From Lacibacter sp. H407 (lineage in GTDB: Bacteria > Bacteroidota > Bacteroidia > Chitinophagales > Chitinophagaceae), in NCBI RefSeq assembly GCF_037892605.1, contig NZ_JBBKTU010000001.1, positions 62,001-126,000 on the forward strand: a DNA stretch of 64,000 nt, written 5' to 3'. The translations under genes and the position numbers were made by a program. The number at the start of each line of letters is the position of its first letter. Within the stretch, counting starts at the first letter, position 1. Shown here piece by piece: positions 18,352 to 26,964 of the stretch. The notes under the pieces are model-generated. The model was not told the origin of the DNA. It saw only the letters and a program-made list of their open reading frames with translations, and searched no databases.

Positions 18352-20421
18352 TTAACTCTCTGCCATTTTATGAGAGAATTGAAGGATAATAAATTCAGCC
18401 GGACGAACAACCGCCATTCCAATTTCAACGATCATTCTTCCTTCGAGAATATCCAATGCTGTCATTGTTTTTCCTAACCCAACGGCTACATAAAATGCAT
18501 GTTCAGGTTTTGCACCTTGCAAAGCACCTTGTCGCCACAATACTGTTAAGAAATTTTCGATCATGCCCTGTACTTTCACCCATGTGTTGGCATCGTTTGG
18601 TTCAAACACAAATGGCTCAGTTGATTTTTTACAGCTTTCTTCCACCATGTTAAAGAAGCGACGGACACTGATGTATCGCCATTCATTATCGTTCCCCATT
18701 AATGTTCTTGCACCCCACACCAACGTTCCTTTTCCTGTAAATGAACGGATGGCATTGATGGATTTACCCGCCACTGCATCTACATTCAGATTCGACTGTT
18801 CATCGGCACTGATCTGCACCGATGGGCCCGACACAGAATTCAAACTTTCATTGGCAGGTGCTTTCCAAACACCTCTTGCATTATCAACACGTGCATACAC
18901 ACCTGCTATCGCCCCACTTGGAGGAAGTTTATTCCACTCTTTTTTTATGTTGGAAACAATATTGCTGATAACGGGATGACGTTCATACAATGCATCCTGC
19001 GATGCTTTCTTATACGCTTTAGCTGCATTTAAAACTGTATCGGCAAACGAAGAAATTTTATCGAATGCAATTTGCAGATCAATCGCAATGAGACGGCCAA
19101 TTGCCGGATGATTGGCTGCTGTTGCAGAATCACCATAGTCTTTTGGTGTGCCGGGCAATACAATTGTTGCAACGGCTCCACCTAACCACGCTTCAATAAC
19201 AGCCGGATAAAGATCATTCACTGCAGCAGCATTGTTTGCTAAACCTGACAATGCTCTTGTATCTTCATTCCGGTCAATGAGGATAAACGCTTTTGCAGCA
19301 CCACGCCACAATGACTCTGAGGTTGCATATGAATTCACATCACTACGTAATGCAGATGGATTATTTAATGTGGTATTCAGTTTTTGAAACTCAAGCAGCG
19401 ATAACCTGCAGAAATTTAAGAGGATCACCATCTTTGCTTTTGCATCTGCAGAATTTGCAGCTGCATCAACTGCTGCTTTCAGTTCTCTGAATTTATCTTT
19501 CAAAGAAGGAGCTGCCGTTGCTGCTACATTCAGGTTTCCGTTGGCGGCATCAGCTTTTTTGATTGCAGTGAGTACATCCTGCACTTTACCAATTTCTCCA
19601 AACGAAGCGTTTGTTTCTGCAACCAATTTATTTAAGTCGGGATCAGATGAAAGCGTACCGAGATCTATTGCGCCACCACCGCTTGAAGGAGTAACATTTC
19701 CTTTAAATGAAGTAAACTCTACATCACGTGGGTAAGTAGCATATACCCAAGGTGTATAAGCAGCCGCATATTTGAGATTGTTAATACCAATATTATTTCT
19801 GAAATTATTCACAGCTTCTTTTTGTCCTCCGCTGATATTTTCTTTCAAATCAAACAGTCCAACTCTATCCTGCAATTTTGCACATTGCTCCAATACCATT
19901 TGCTGTAATGAATAAAAGCCCGCATCGTCACTACCTCCTGTAACCATGTTACATGCATCCGGGAAAAGAATGATGGTTGGTTCATCCACTTTTTCCAATG
20001 CTTTTACACCACCTCTGAAACCCGTGCCGGCAATTTCATCACCCGCAGTTGGTGCCACTCCATGTTTACCTACTGAAACAATGTAACAATCGCCACCACC
20101 ATTATCAAAAAACAAACGCATGCTGTCGTACATAAAATAACGTTGTGTGTTTGCCATTGCTACTTCTGTAACAGCATGGTTATTTGCTGTATCCACTTTT
20201 ACGTTGATGGTGGAAGGATTGATATCGCCTCCATAGTATTGCACGAATTCAATCAGTGAATTGATCCGCACAGGTTTACCGGTAAGACCTTCTCCATTTT
20301 TTTCGGCCTTCTCTGTATACCCGATAAAAGCCGGGATTGCCGTTTCTACCTGTGCAACCGAAGGCGGTAGCTTCGGAATTTCTTCTACATAAACACCAGG
20401 AGTTTTGTACGTTGTTGCCAT
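18352..20421 (-). CDS. Contractile tail sheath protein (Afp2-4-like)
   Basis: 689 aa. The N-terminus TYKTPGVYVEEIPKLPPSV, then AIPAFIGYTEKAE, is diagnostic of CIS sheath proteins. The C-terminus ends GMAVVRPAEFIILQFSHKM, the strand that donates to a neighbouring subunit and mediates contraction. A variable central insertion (about 230-400) with Ala-rich helices is the surface-exposed part. Known: the sheath contracts to drive the tube. Only one sheath gene is present here, unlike the three of Afp. It is 26 bases downstream of the 400-aa gene. Confidence 0.95.
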   Translation of the reverse strand: MATTYKTPGVYVEEIPKLPPSVAQVETAIPAFIGYTEKAEKNGEGLTGKPVRINSLIEFVQYYGGDINPSTINVKVDTANNHAVTEVAMANTQRYFMYDSMRLFFDNGGGDCYIVSVGKHGVAPTAGDEIAGTGFRGGVKALEKVDEPTIILFPDACNMVTGGSDDAGFYSLQQMVLEQCAKLQDRVGLFDLKENISGGQKEAVNNFRNNIGINNLKYAAAYTPWVYATYPRDVEFTSFKGNVTPSSGGGAIDLGTLSSDPDLNKLVAETNASFGEIGKVQDVLTAIKKADAANGNLNVAATAAPSLKDKFRELKAAVDAAANSADAKAKMVILLNFCRLSLLEFQKLNTTLNNPSALRSDVNSYATSESLWRGAAKAFILIDRNEDTRALSGLANNAAAVNDLYPAVIEAWLGGAVATIVLPGTPKDYGDSATAANHPAIGRLIAIDLQIAFDKISSFADTVLNAAKAYKKASQDALYERHPVISNIVSNIKKEWNKLPPSGAIAGVYARVDNARGVWKAPANESLNSVSGPSVQISADEQSNLNVDAVAGKSINAIRSFTGKGTLVWGARTLMGNDNEWRYISVRRFFNMVEESCKKSTEPFVFEPNDANTWVKVQGMIENFLTVLWRQGALQGAKPEHAFYVAVGLGKTMTALDILEGRMIVEIGMAVVRPAEFIILQFSHKMAES

Positions 20422-20447
20422 GATGATTCAGTTTAATGATGAATGAT

Positions 20448-21650
20448 TTAATAGTTTAAGTATATGTTACAATAATAATCTGTCCCTTTGCGGCTGAGCA
20501 TTCCGGATGCATGTACATCAGGATTGGGTGCCAACGGTGGTTCAGAACTTACCGGTTGAAAAAGTGTTAATTTAAATTCATGTGGTTTTTCTGTAAGGGG
20601 TATGGGCTGTGCCGAAGTAAAAAAATCGGCAGGGTTTGCATTACCTGTAAATGAATACTTGGGATTGCCATCAATTACCTGAACTCCTTTTTTGGGTGTG
20701 AGATAGGTCCAGTAAGCCAGACGGTTTGCAAAACGAATTGTGTAATTCAACCAAATGTTTTTTCCATTGATGAACTGATCTTTGAGCAATCCACCAGCAT
20801 CAAAAAAAGCAAACTCATTTCCATTGGCTAAATGATTAAACAGCTCAACGACACCAAACATATTTCGGTAAACTGCTTCATTGCTTTTATAAACCATCCT
20901 CTCTTCTGCATTGATCATTAACCTGTACGTTGCATCAGGAAGTTTTGAGAGATCAACCGAAACAGTTTTTATTGGTGCCTCAAAATTGAGTACTTGTTCA
21001 AATACCAACTCATCAAACAAATCAGTAGCTGTATTCAATTGAAAAACATTTATTACAACCTGATCTGCGTCGGGCGATACAGTAAAATTCTGTTGATCTG
21101 TGATGAACTGCAGCATATCATTTTTTGAAGCATACTGATGATTCTCCCTACTCACCCAAAAGCCTGCAACAGGCGGAGTATTACCTGTTGATTCTTTTAT
21201 ACATTCGTAAACAATGCCAGCATGCTTTACAAAATCACCCGGCAAATAATTGGTTGCTCCGTTATAACTGTCAATGGAATTACTGAGGTATAATACATTT
21301 GTATTAACTGCTACGTTTACTTTGTTTTGATGAAGGTTGGTAAAATAAAAACGTTTACTTGCCAATGTCTGCAATTCCAGATTTGAAACTGTCATAAACA
21401 AGGGCTTCATTAATTCCAGGTTGAATGAAAATTTTGCAGTTGCTGCAATTGGAATAAATGGGCGGCCGGTTTCATCACACTTGATCAAAACGATCAACCG
21501 GTTTCCAACTGTTTTAAACAATGCCTGATGATTGGCTAACAGAAGTCTTGTTTGCGCTGCAGGCACAAACCGAAAATCAGTGCAATTGCCTTCCTTATAA
21601 AAATCGTGCAACACGTCAACTGTAAATAATATTTTAAATGCAGTGGTCAT
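20448..21650 (-). CDS. Unknown eCIS-locus protein with a CBM5/12-like segment
   Basis: 400 aa, not recognised as a whole. Residues 1-115 look like a beta-rich domain (FKILFTVDVLHDFYKEGNC, PAAQTRLLLANHQALF). At about 125-165 the stretch YNGATNYLPGDFVKHAGIVY, then ECIKES, NTPP and GFW, has the aromatic and GDxVxxxGxxYxC spacing of small chitin-binding (CBM5/12-like) modules that also occur in phage fibres. The start overlaps the stop of the DUF4255 gene by 4 bases, so it is co-translated with a structural gene. Inference: a structural or glycan-binding accessory of the particle. No signal peptide or membrane segment. Confidence 0.6.
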   Translation of the reverse strand: MTTAFKILFTVDVLHDFYKEGNCTDFRFVPAAQTRLLLANHQALFKTVGNRLIVLIKCDETGRPFIPIAATAKFSFNLELMKPLFMTVSNLELQTLASKRFYFTNLHQNKVNVAVNTNVLYLSNSIDSYNGATNYLPGDFVKHAGIVYECIKESTGNTPPVAGFWVSRENHQYASKNDMLQFITDQQNFTVSPDADQVVINVFQLNTATDLFDELVFEQVLNFEAPIKTVSVDLSKLPDATYRLMINAEERMVYKSNEAVYRNMFGVVELFNHLANGNEFAFFDAGGLLKDQFINGKNIWLNYTIRFANRLAYWTYLTPKKGVQVIDGNPKYSFTGNANPADFFTSAQPIPLTEKPHEFKLTLFQPVSSEPPLAPNPDVHASGMLSRKGTDYYCNIYLNY

Positions 21651-22252
21651 GATACCGGTGTCTTCATTTTATCGTTCAACTGAATTTCTTTGATAAATCC
21701 ACTTTCGCTGATGGTTACATTTTCATCCATTACCACCTGCCGCACTTTGTACATCACCGATGGAAAATACTTTCCACCCAGAATGCTCCATAAATGATTG
21801 GTTTGTTCAAAGCTGGTATTGTGCAGATCAACAATGATGCGTTGGATGCGACTATCAAGCCCCGGATGTGTTACCGGTGTAAATACAAATTGATGCTGAA
21901 AAAATTGAATAATATTTCCAAGAAAAAATAAGCTGTCGTCATATCTCTTTTTATTCATTGAAAAGAGTATGTAAAAATTAAGATAGAGTGGTGGATTTTT
22001 ATAAACAGTTTTGGTATCGGATTTTTGATAGTGTTCCTGTTGCTTCGCTACTTTGTCTTCTTCTACATTGATCAAACTCAATACCAGCTTGTCTTTCACA
22101 TCAGGCTCTACTGCTACTGAACTGTTTGATTCGCCGGCTACAGCAATATTGCTAACCACAAGCCATGGCTCACTGAGCGACATCGGAGCCTTCTTACTAT
22201 TTAAATATTTGTTCACTTCCTCACAAAGGAATTTCAATGATTCGTGAATCAT
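21647..22252 (-). CDS. DUF4255 tail-terminator-like protein (Afp16-like)
   Basis: 201 aa. The opening MIHESLKFLCEEVNKYLN and the later PWLVVSNIA, VLSLINVEEDKVAKQ, LYLNFYILFSMN and YDDSLFFLGNIIQFFQHQ form the DUF4255 (Pvc16 N-terminal-like) pattern. Known: such proteins cap the distal end of the tube and sheath once the final length is reached. It is the first gene of the block, preceded by 368 bases without a gene and a promoter-like site. Overlap with the 400-aa gene is 4 bases. Confidence 0.88.
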   Translation of the reverse strand: MIHESLKFLCEEVNKYLNSKKAPMSLSEPWLVVSNIAVAGESNSSVAVEPDVKDKLVLSLINVEEDKVAKQQEHYQKSDTKTVYKNPPLYLNFYILFSMNKKRYDDSLFFLGNIIQFFQHQFVFTPVTHPGLDSRIQRIIVDLHNTSFEQTNHLWSILGGKYFPSVMYKVRQVVMDENVTISESGFIKEIQLNDKMKTPVS

Positions 22253-22620
22253 TACAAGTTGGTTTAACGGTTAATGGTAACGGAGTAAAGTGAGGTTACA
22301 GTGGGATGGCAGGTATGCGAAACAAGATTAATAGAAAAAATATTTTTTGTCAATACTACATTGCGGTAAATTTTTTAATGCAGTTCAATATCCATTTGAT
22401 GCAACATCAAATGGCACAACATTAAAAACTGCTGAAATAATTGATACTAAAGGTTTTTATTCGATCAATCCACTATGCTTACAGCTTAAAAAAATAAATT
22501 CTGTTAACAGAAAATTTATACGAAATGAGGAAACCGCTGCCGGTTTTTCTATGACAGCCCGTAAATTTACGGGGCGAAAATGAAGAAAAATGATTTGTGA
22601 AATAACCAGATCAGCTGGAA
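22253..22620. other. Gene-free spacer upstream of the eCIS block
   Basis: 368 bases between the first eCIS gene and the next minus-strand gene. The part next to the eCIS start holds a promoter-like pair (see that entry). The rest is AT-rich. A plus-strand frame at 22347-22583 is open but has neither a family-like sequence nor a promoter, and I do not regard it as a gene. Confidence 0.5.
22323..22353 (-). promoter_or_regulatory. Candidate promoter of the eCIS block
   Basis: On the minus strand TTGA (22350-22353), 19 bases, then TAATCTTG (22323-22330), one mismatch from the Bacteroidota -7 box TAnnTTTG. Predicted start of transcription lies near 22318, giving an untranslated leader of about 65 bases before the DUF4255 gene. 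Pattern-based only. Confidence 0.4.
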
Positions 22621-23067
22621 CTAAAGTGCAAGCAACTCTTCCTGCAAGCGTCCCTTTGCATCAAACACCAATAACTTTTTATTGAGCATTGATTTCTGAA
22701 CAATGATACGGTATTCGTTAGCCTCAGCTCTTGGTTTGCTGATGATGATGGCATCTTTCACTGTCCAATCTTTGTACTTCGATTTTTTAAAATTATCCTG
22801 AACAGTTAAGGGAAGAGAATCGATCACTACTTTTTCTTCTGTACTCACCCAATCAGCTTTCGGTGTAAAATTGGCTTTGAGTTTTTTGTCGCCCAATGAA
22901 AATTGCACGGAATGATTATCGATCCCTCCGCTCCACTTCGCATCTTTGGCATCGGGAAATTGTTTTTCGAATGTTTGCTTTACAAGATCAGGCACCTGAA
23001 ACAATTGTGCGTTCGCAACAATTACAGCTGCAAAAAGAAATATGGAAAGGATAAAAAGATGCTTCAT
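22621..23067 (-). CDS. Secreted PepSY-like (BLIP-like, DUF2874) protein
   Basis: 148 aa if started at the ATG at 23067, chosen because it opens a clean signal peptide (MKHLFILSIFLFAAVIVANA, cut before QLFQV); an in-frame upstream ATG would add 22 unconvincing residues. The mature part has the pattern of Bacteroidota PepSY-like proteins: VPDLVKQTFEKQFPDAKDAKW, then a beta-hairpin (VQFSLGDKKLKANFTPKADW) and a second half repeat. Known: such proteins are periplasmic or outer-membrane associated, with no proven activity. It stands alone, with rsmI 77 bases upstream on the same strand. Confidence 0.7.
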   Translation of the reverse strand: MKHLFILSIFLFAAVIVANAQLFQVPDLVKQTFEKQFPDAKDAKWSGGIDNHSVQFSLGDKKLKANFTPKADWVSTEEKVVIDSLPLTVQDNFKKSKYKDWTVKDAIIISKPRAEANEYRIIVQKSMLNKKLLVFDAKGRLQEELLAL

Positions 23068-23144
23068 CTTGAAGGCTTTATGAATCGAAGATAAAACTGT
23101 TTGCGATGAAGAATTGTTAATGAGTAGTTGCAAAAATGATTTAC

Positions 23145-23810
23145 TTATTCTTTGCCGGCAACTACAATAACGATCTCGCCTTTGATTGCTTTGGCTGCAA
23201 AGTGGTCGTGTACTTCTTTTAATGTACCACGCTTATTTTCTTCAAACTTTTTTGTGAGTTCTCTGCTAACACAACACAAACGGTCTTCGCCAAAGTATTG
23301 CATAAAATCGGCGAGTGTTTTCAACAATCGAAACGGCGATTCATAAAAGATCATGGTACGTTCTTCCTCAACCAATTGCTTCAACGCTGTCATCCGCCCT
23401 TTTTTCTGTGGCAGAAATCCTTCAAATGTAAAACGGGTTGCAGGCAATCCACTATTGACCAATGCCGGAACAAATGCTGTTGCGCCGGGAAGTGTTTCCA
23501 CAACAATATCATTCTTTACACATTCACGTACCAATAAAAAAGCAGGATCGCTGATGCCTGGTGTACCGGCATCTGTAAGTAAAGCCATCTTCTTTCCCTC
23601 TTTCAATTGATCAACGAGGTGCTGCACAATTTTATGTTCATTGTGCTGATGGTAGGGAGAAATAGGCTTTTGTATATTGTAATGATTCAGCAACACCCCG
23701 CTTGTGCGTGTATCCTCGGCAAGAATAAGGTCGGCTTCCTGCAACACTTCTAAAGCACGAAGCGTAATATCTTTGAGATTACCGATGGGAGTTGGAACTA
23801 TAATCAACAT
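23145..23810 (-). CDS. rsmI: 16S rRNA 2'-O-ribose C1402 methyltransferase
   Basis: 221 aa SAM-dependent tetrapyrrole-methylase-fold enzyme. Motifs: LIIVPTPIGNLKDITLRALE at the N-terminus, ADLILAEDTRTSG, LLTDAGTPGISDPAFLLVRE, ETLPGATAFVPALVNSGLP, and FEGFLPQKKGR, MIFYESPFRL. Known: methylates the 2'-OH of C1402 in the ribosomal P-site region together with RsmH. The protein is shorter than the E. coli enzyme (it ends after IVIVVAGKE, lacking the C-terminal extension), which is normal in this phylum. The neighbouring genes are unrelated. Confidence 0.95.
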   Translation of the reverse strand: MLIIVPTPIGNLKDITLRALEVLQEADLILAEDTRTSGVLLNHYNIQKPISPYHQHNEHKIVQHLVDQLKEGKKMALLTDAGTPGISDPAFLLVRECVKNDIVVETLPGATAFVPALVNSGLPATRFTFEGFLPQKKGRMTALKQLVEEERTMIFYESPFRLLKTLADFMQYFGEDRLCCVSRELTKKFEENKRGTLKEVHDHFAAKAIKGEIVIVVAGKE

Positions 23811-23887
23811 GAAAGAAGTATGAGGTTAGAAGTACGAGGTACGAATGTACAGGTTCTACTTCCTGTTTCTTCCCTCTTACAACTTGA

Positions 23888-24133
23888 TTAGTTCACTGAA
23901 ATTTCGTACTGCTCCATCACCGCATTGGCCAGTAGTTTTTTAGCTGCTTCTTCGGCAATTGCTTTTGCTTCGTCGGCTGTAGCCGCATCGATCTGCATGC
24001 TGATGTTTTTTCCAATGCGCACATCTGCCACACCTGTTAAACCTAAATTACTTAATCCACCCATTACAGCTTTTCCTTGTGGATCCAATAAGTCTTTGAG
24101 TGGCATTACTTTCACCTGAACTGTGTACGTCAT
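23888..24133 (-). CDS. purS: Phosphoribosylformylglycinamidine synthase subunit PurS
   Basis: 81 aa. YTVQVKVMPLKDLLDPQGKA, then VADVRIGKNISMQID and a C-terminal helix plus strand (EQYEISVN), match PurS. Known: PurS joins PurQ and PurL to make FGAM from FGAR. Here it stands between rsmI and pssA without purQ or purL, so the other subunits must be encoded elsewhere. The stop is 77 bases from rsmI; the start is 15 bases after pssA, so it is probably co-transcribed with pssA. Confidence 0.9.
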   Translation of the reverse strand: MTYTVQVKVMPLKDLLDPQGKAVMGGLSNLGLTGVADVRIGKNISMQIDAATADEAKAIAEEAAKKLLANAVMEQYEISVN

Positions 24134-24148
24134 TGTCGTATAATTAAA

Positions 24149-24910
24149 TTATGAAATTTGTTTTCGAAGCAGCAAAGATAAAGCAACGTAGGCTAAATAA
24201 ATAAGCGGAATGGCTGCCCATTGAAAAACAATACCAAGAATAATTGCCAATACCGCCAGTATGATCTTGGGCTGATTTCCCTTGAAGCTGTAATCTTTAA
24301 ACTTCAGGCTCATGATAGGTATATCCGACACCATCAGGTAACTGATGAGGAGGGTAATACCGTACAATACCCAGCGGTTTATCACCACCGAAGCAAGATC
24401 CCATGAATCGTACCACACCACCAATGGCAATGCCGCTACTACAAAACCTGTAATGGGCGTAGGCACTCCACGAAAAGAAGTTGTCTGACGTTCATCGATA
24501 TTAAACTTCGCCAACCGCCACGCTGCACAGCAAGCAATCAGTAACGCAGGTAACAACAGCAAAATCGATGTATCCAATGCCGATTCTTCTTTCAAATAAC
24601 TCATACGCAGCAATTGATACATGATCATGGCCGGTGCAACACCAAACGTTACTACATCACTCAATGAATCGAGTTGCTTGCCCATTTCGGAAGATGCTTT
24701 CATCAATCTTGCTAAAAATCCATCCAGGAAATCAACCAAGCCTGCGGCAAAAATAAAAAACGAAGCATACATGATCTTCTCTGGCAGATTGATGATGAGA
24801 TTTCCTTGGTCAATTGCCGTAATGTTTTCACCCGGCTGCAGAATGAGAATAATTGCAATGCAACCAAATACAAGGTTGAGTAATGTGAAAAGGTTTGGGA
24901 TTTGTTTCAT
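24149..24910 (-). CDS. pssA: CDP-diacylglycerol--serine O-phosphatidyltransferase
   Basis: 253 aa integral membrane protein with about eight hydrophobic segments. The CDP-alcohol phosphatidyltransferase signature is complete: DFLDGFLARLMKASSEMG, then KQLDSLSDVV (D-x2-DG-x2-AR-x8-G-x3-D-x3-D). Known: makes phosphatidylserine, the precursor of phosphatidylethanolamine. I place the start at 24910 (MKQIPNLFTLLN); an in-frame ATG at 24943 would add 11 residues encoded by a repeat element (24917-24935) and is rejected. Followed 15 bases later by purS. Confidence 0.93.
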   Translation of the reverse strand: MKQIPNLFTLLNLVFGCIAIILILQPGENITAIDQGNLIINLPEKIMYASFFIFAAGLVDFLDGFLARLMKASSEMGKQLDSLSDVVTFGVAPAMIMYQLLRMSYLKEESALDTSILLLLPALLIACCAAWRLAKFNIDERQTTSFRGVPTPITGFVVAALPLVVWYDSWDLASVVINRWVLYGITLLISYLMVSDIPIMSLKFKDYSFKGNQPKIILAVLAIILGIVFQWAAIPLIYLAYVALSLLLRKQIS

Positions 24911-24916
24911 ATAGTA

Positions 24917-24935
24917 GTCAACAGTCGATGGTCCA
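24917..24935 (+). repeat. Left arm of a perfect 19-bp inverted repeat
   Basis: GTCAACAGTCGATGGTCCA here is the exact reverse complement of 25354-25372. The two arms frame the four-helix-bundle gene (24961-25317). The arm sits just upstream of pssA. Similar TGGTCCATNGACTG words are common dispersed intergenic elements in Bacteroidota, from general knowledge. Confidence 0.8.
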
Positions 24936-24960
24936 CAGACCACAGACGAGCGTTTATATT

Positions 24961-25317
24961 TTAATCGTTTAATGAATTGATGAGTGCCTGAATCATTTTT
25001 ACTAAGATTTCAATTTGGATATACAGTTTTGCAAATAACTCTTCCCCTAAATAATTTCTTCGCTTTGCCAAAAACAAACATCCAACAACTTCAAGTGCCG
25101 AACGATTGGCAATTACCAAAAATCGCTTGAATTCCGCATTTGATAATCCCGTCGAGCCCTCAACAATGTTCAATGACACAGAATTGGCCGCTCTTCGCAT
25201 TTGGCTTGATAAAGAATAAAGTTCATGCGATGGGAAAGACTTTGCCAACAAATCAACATCATCCGTTAACTCTAACGACTGCTGCCAAACCTTCAGACTT
25301 TCAAACTTAAATGCCAT
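24961..25317 (-). CDS. Four-helix-bundle protein (S23 / bAvd-like)
   Basis: 118 aa, all alpha. FESLKVWQQSLELTDDVDLL, FPSHELYSLSSQMRRAANSV, SLNIVEGSTGLSNAEFKRFL and ANRSALEVVGCLFLAKRRNY are the family hallmarks. Known: relatives are encoded in intervening sequences of 23S rRNA genes and as the accessory Avd protein of diversity-generating retroelements; free-standing copies of unknown function are abundant in Bacteroidota. No reverse transcriptase or rRNA is nearby, so this is a solo copy. It is framed by perfect 19-bp inverted repeats, which suggests insertion as a unit. Confidence 0.9.
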   Translation of the reverse strand: MAFKFESLKVWQQSLELTDDVDLLAKSFPSHELYSLSSQMRRAANSVSLNIVEGSTGLSNAEFKRFLVIANRSALEVVGCLFLAKRRNYLGEELFAKLYIQIEILVKMIQALINSLND

Positions 25318-25353
25318 ATATCATCAATGACTTTACAATATCAAACTCTGCCA

Positions 25354-25372
25354 TGGACCATCGACTGTTGAC
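25354..25372 (-). repeat. Right arm of the 19-bp inverted repeat
   Basis: TGGACCATCGACTGTTGAC, exact reverse complement of 24917-24935. It lies between the four-helix-bundle start and the pepP stop. The distance between the inner ends of the arms is 418 bases. Confidence 0.8.
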
Positions 25373-25383
25373 CGTGGACTAAA

Positions 25384-26673
25384 CTACTTTTTCATCAACG
25401 CTTCAATATCCTCAACAGTAATTGGAATATTCTGCATGAGATCTTTATTTCCATTACGAGTGATCCAGAAATTATTTTCAATACGCACTCCCATTTGTTC
25501 TTCTTCAATATAAATACCCGGCTCAATGGTAAATACCATTCCTGCTTTTACAGGTTCGGTTTTTGTACCAAGGTCGTGCACATCAATACCCAGATGATGG
25601 GATATGCCATGATAGAGATACTTGCGGTACGCTCTGTTCTCGGCATCTTCATTCTTTACATCTGTTTTTTTCAACAAACCGATCTTTAAGAATTGTTGCG
25701 TTGCTTCCTCTCCTACTTTGTTAGTATAATCAACAATGGTGATGCCCGGCTTCAGAATGCCTTTACAATAATTGTGAATATTCAGGCATGCATTGTATAC
25801 TGTTTTTTGTCTGCGTGTAAACTTACCATTCACCGGAACAGTACGTGTAAGATCGGCGCAATAGCCTCCATATTCTGCACCAAAATCCATCAGGATCAAT
25901 TCACCATCGTTACATGAGCCGTTATTGCTAACGTAATGCAATGTTCTTGCATTATCACCACTGGCAATAATACTTCCATATGCAGGACCTGTTGATCCCT
26001 GCGATAAAAATGAATGATAAATTTCCGCTTCAATTTCATTTTCTAAAACACCTGGCTTAATGAACTTGAGTAATCGGCGAAATGTAACATCGGTAATATC
26101 CATCGCCTTCTGCATCAACTCAATTTCCTCCGCTGTTTTAATAGCACGCAGATCTCTCATAATTTTTGCAGCACGTAAAAAATTATGCAGCGGATATTTT
26201 GCTTTCATTTCATCAATAAACCGATAATCACGGCTACGGATAGACGAAGCCTTGCGATCGTTCTCGTTGCTGCTTAAATAAATAGTATCGGCCAAATGTA
26301 TCCAAGCTTGTAATAATCCTTCAATGCTATCTAACCAAACAATGGTTTGAATACCTGAAATTTCCCGTGCTTCGTTTGCACGTAAACGTTTGCCATCCCA
26401 TTTTTCTTTCAATTCGTTTGGTCGAACCAACACCAACACTTCCCTGTATTTTGGATCGGGATTGTTTGGAAAGAGAATCACCATGCTGTCTTCCTGCATA
26501 ATACCGGTAAGCCAAAACAGGTCACTGTTTTGTTTATAGGCATGTAACGCATCACCATTCATGGGCCACTCATCGTTGCTTACAAACACTGCAATTGAGT
26601 TTGGCTGCATGGCTTTTATAAAACGCTCCCTGTTTTTAGTGAACAGTTGTGGCTTAACGGGCTGAAATTTCAT
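25384..26673 (-). CDS. pepP: Xaa-Pro aminopeptidase (aminopeptidase P, M24B)
   Basis: 429 aa starting at the ATG at 26673 (MKFQPVKPQLF); a longer frame upstream encodes a Cys/Phe-rich sequence unlike the family and is rejected. The N-terminal creatinase-like domain (about 1-165) is followed by the pita-bread catalytic domain with the metal ligands visible: LILMDFGAEYGGYCADLTR (two Asp), HGISHHLGIDVHDLG (His), FTIEPGIYIEEEQMGVRIEN (two Glu). Known: a dimanganese enzyme that removes N-terminal residues preceding proline; cytosolic here, with no signal peptide. Divergent from pckA. Confidence 0.92.
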   Translation of the reverse strand: MKFQPVKPQLFTKNRERFIKAMQPNSIAVFVSNDEWPMNGDALHAYKQNSDLFWLTGIMQEDSMVILFPNNPDPKYREVLVLVRPNELKEKWDGKRLRANEAREISGIQTIVWLDSIEGLLQAWIHLADTIYLSSNENDRKASSIRSRDYRFIDEMKAKYPLHNFLRAAKIMRDLRAIKTAEEIELMQKAMDITDVTFRRLLKFIKPGVLENEIEAEIYHSFLSQGSTGPAYGSIIASGDNARTLHYVSNNGSCNDGELILMDFGAEYGGYCADLTRTVPVNGKFTRRQKTVYNACLNIHNYCKGILKPGITIVDYTNKVGEEATQQFLKIGLLKKTDVKNEDAENRAYRKYLYHGISHHLGIDVHDLGTKTEPVKAGMVFTIEPGIYIEEEQMGVRIENNFWITRNGNKDLMQNIPITVEDIEALMKK

Positions 26674-26904
26674 ATAACAAGTATTGAAGCTGCAAAATAA
26701 GCCAATGCAGGTGGCCGCCCAATTCTGCCGGCAAATAATCCACAGAAAGTGAAAAACTAACAGCTGTTTGCAAAAGATTTCTAAACCATCTATCGGCGCT
26801 TGCAATAAATTCAACAAACAGCAGAATACAGGGCCTTTTTGTGAAAAAAATCTAACAATTTTACGTATTTGCAGACTTTTGTTTAACCGCAACCGTTTGT
26901 GGAA

Positions 26905-26936
26905 TTTCGCCAGTTCTTGTTAAGCCTTTACTTTTG
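26905..26936 (+). promoter_or_regulatory. Candidate promoter of pckA
   Basis: TTTC (26905-26908), 20 bases, TACTTTTG (26929-26936), the latter a perfect TAnnTTTG -7 box. Predicted start near 26940, 25 bases before the pckA ATG. It also supports the 26965 start over an upstream in-frame ATG at 26899 that would precede the promoter. Confidence 0.55.
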
Positions 26937-26964
26937 GCAAAGTCAAATTAATTCAACGATTGCT

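Noticed and set aside
1-22252. Type VI secretion system or prophage interpretation of the contractile cluster
   Set aside because: No TssJLM membrane complex, no capsid, terminase or integrase genes; DUF4255, DUF5908-like, tape-measure and DUF4157 proteins point to an eCIS.
22347-22583. Plus-strand 78-codon frame in the eCIS upstream spacer
   Set aside because: No signal, no domain, no promoter, AT-driven composition, and it runs against the neighbouring genes; most likely chance.
24911-24943. Longer start of pssA (MVCGPSTVDYY...)
   Set aside because: The extra codons are the translated inverted repeat; the ATG at 24910 gives the family N-terminus.
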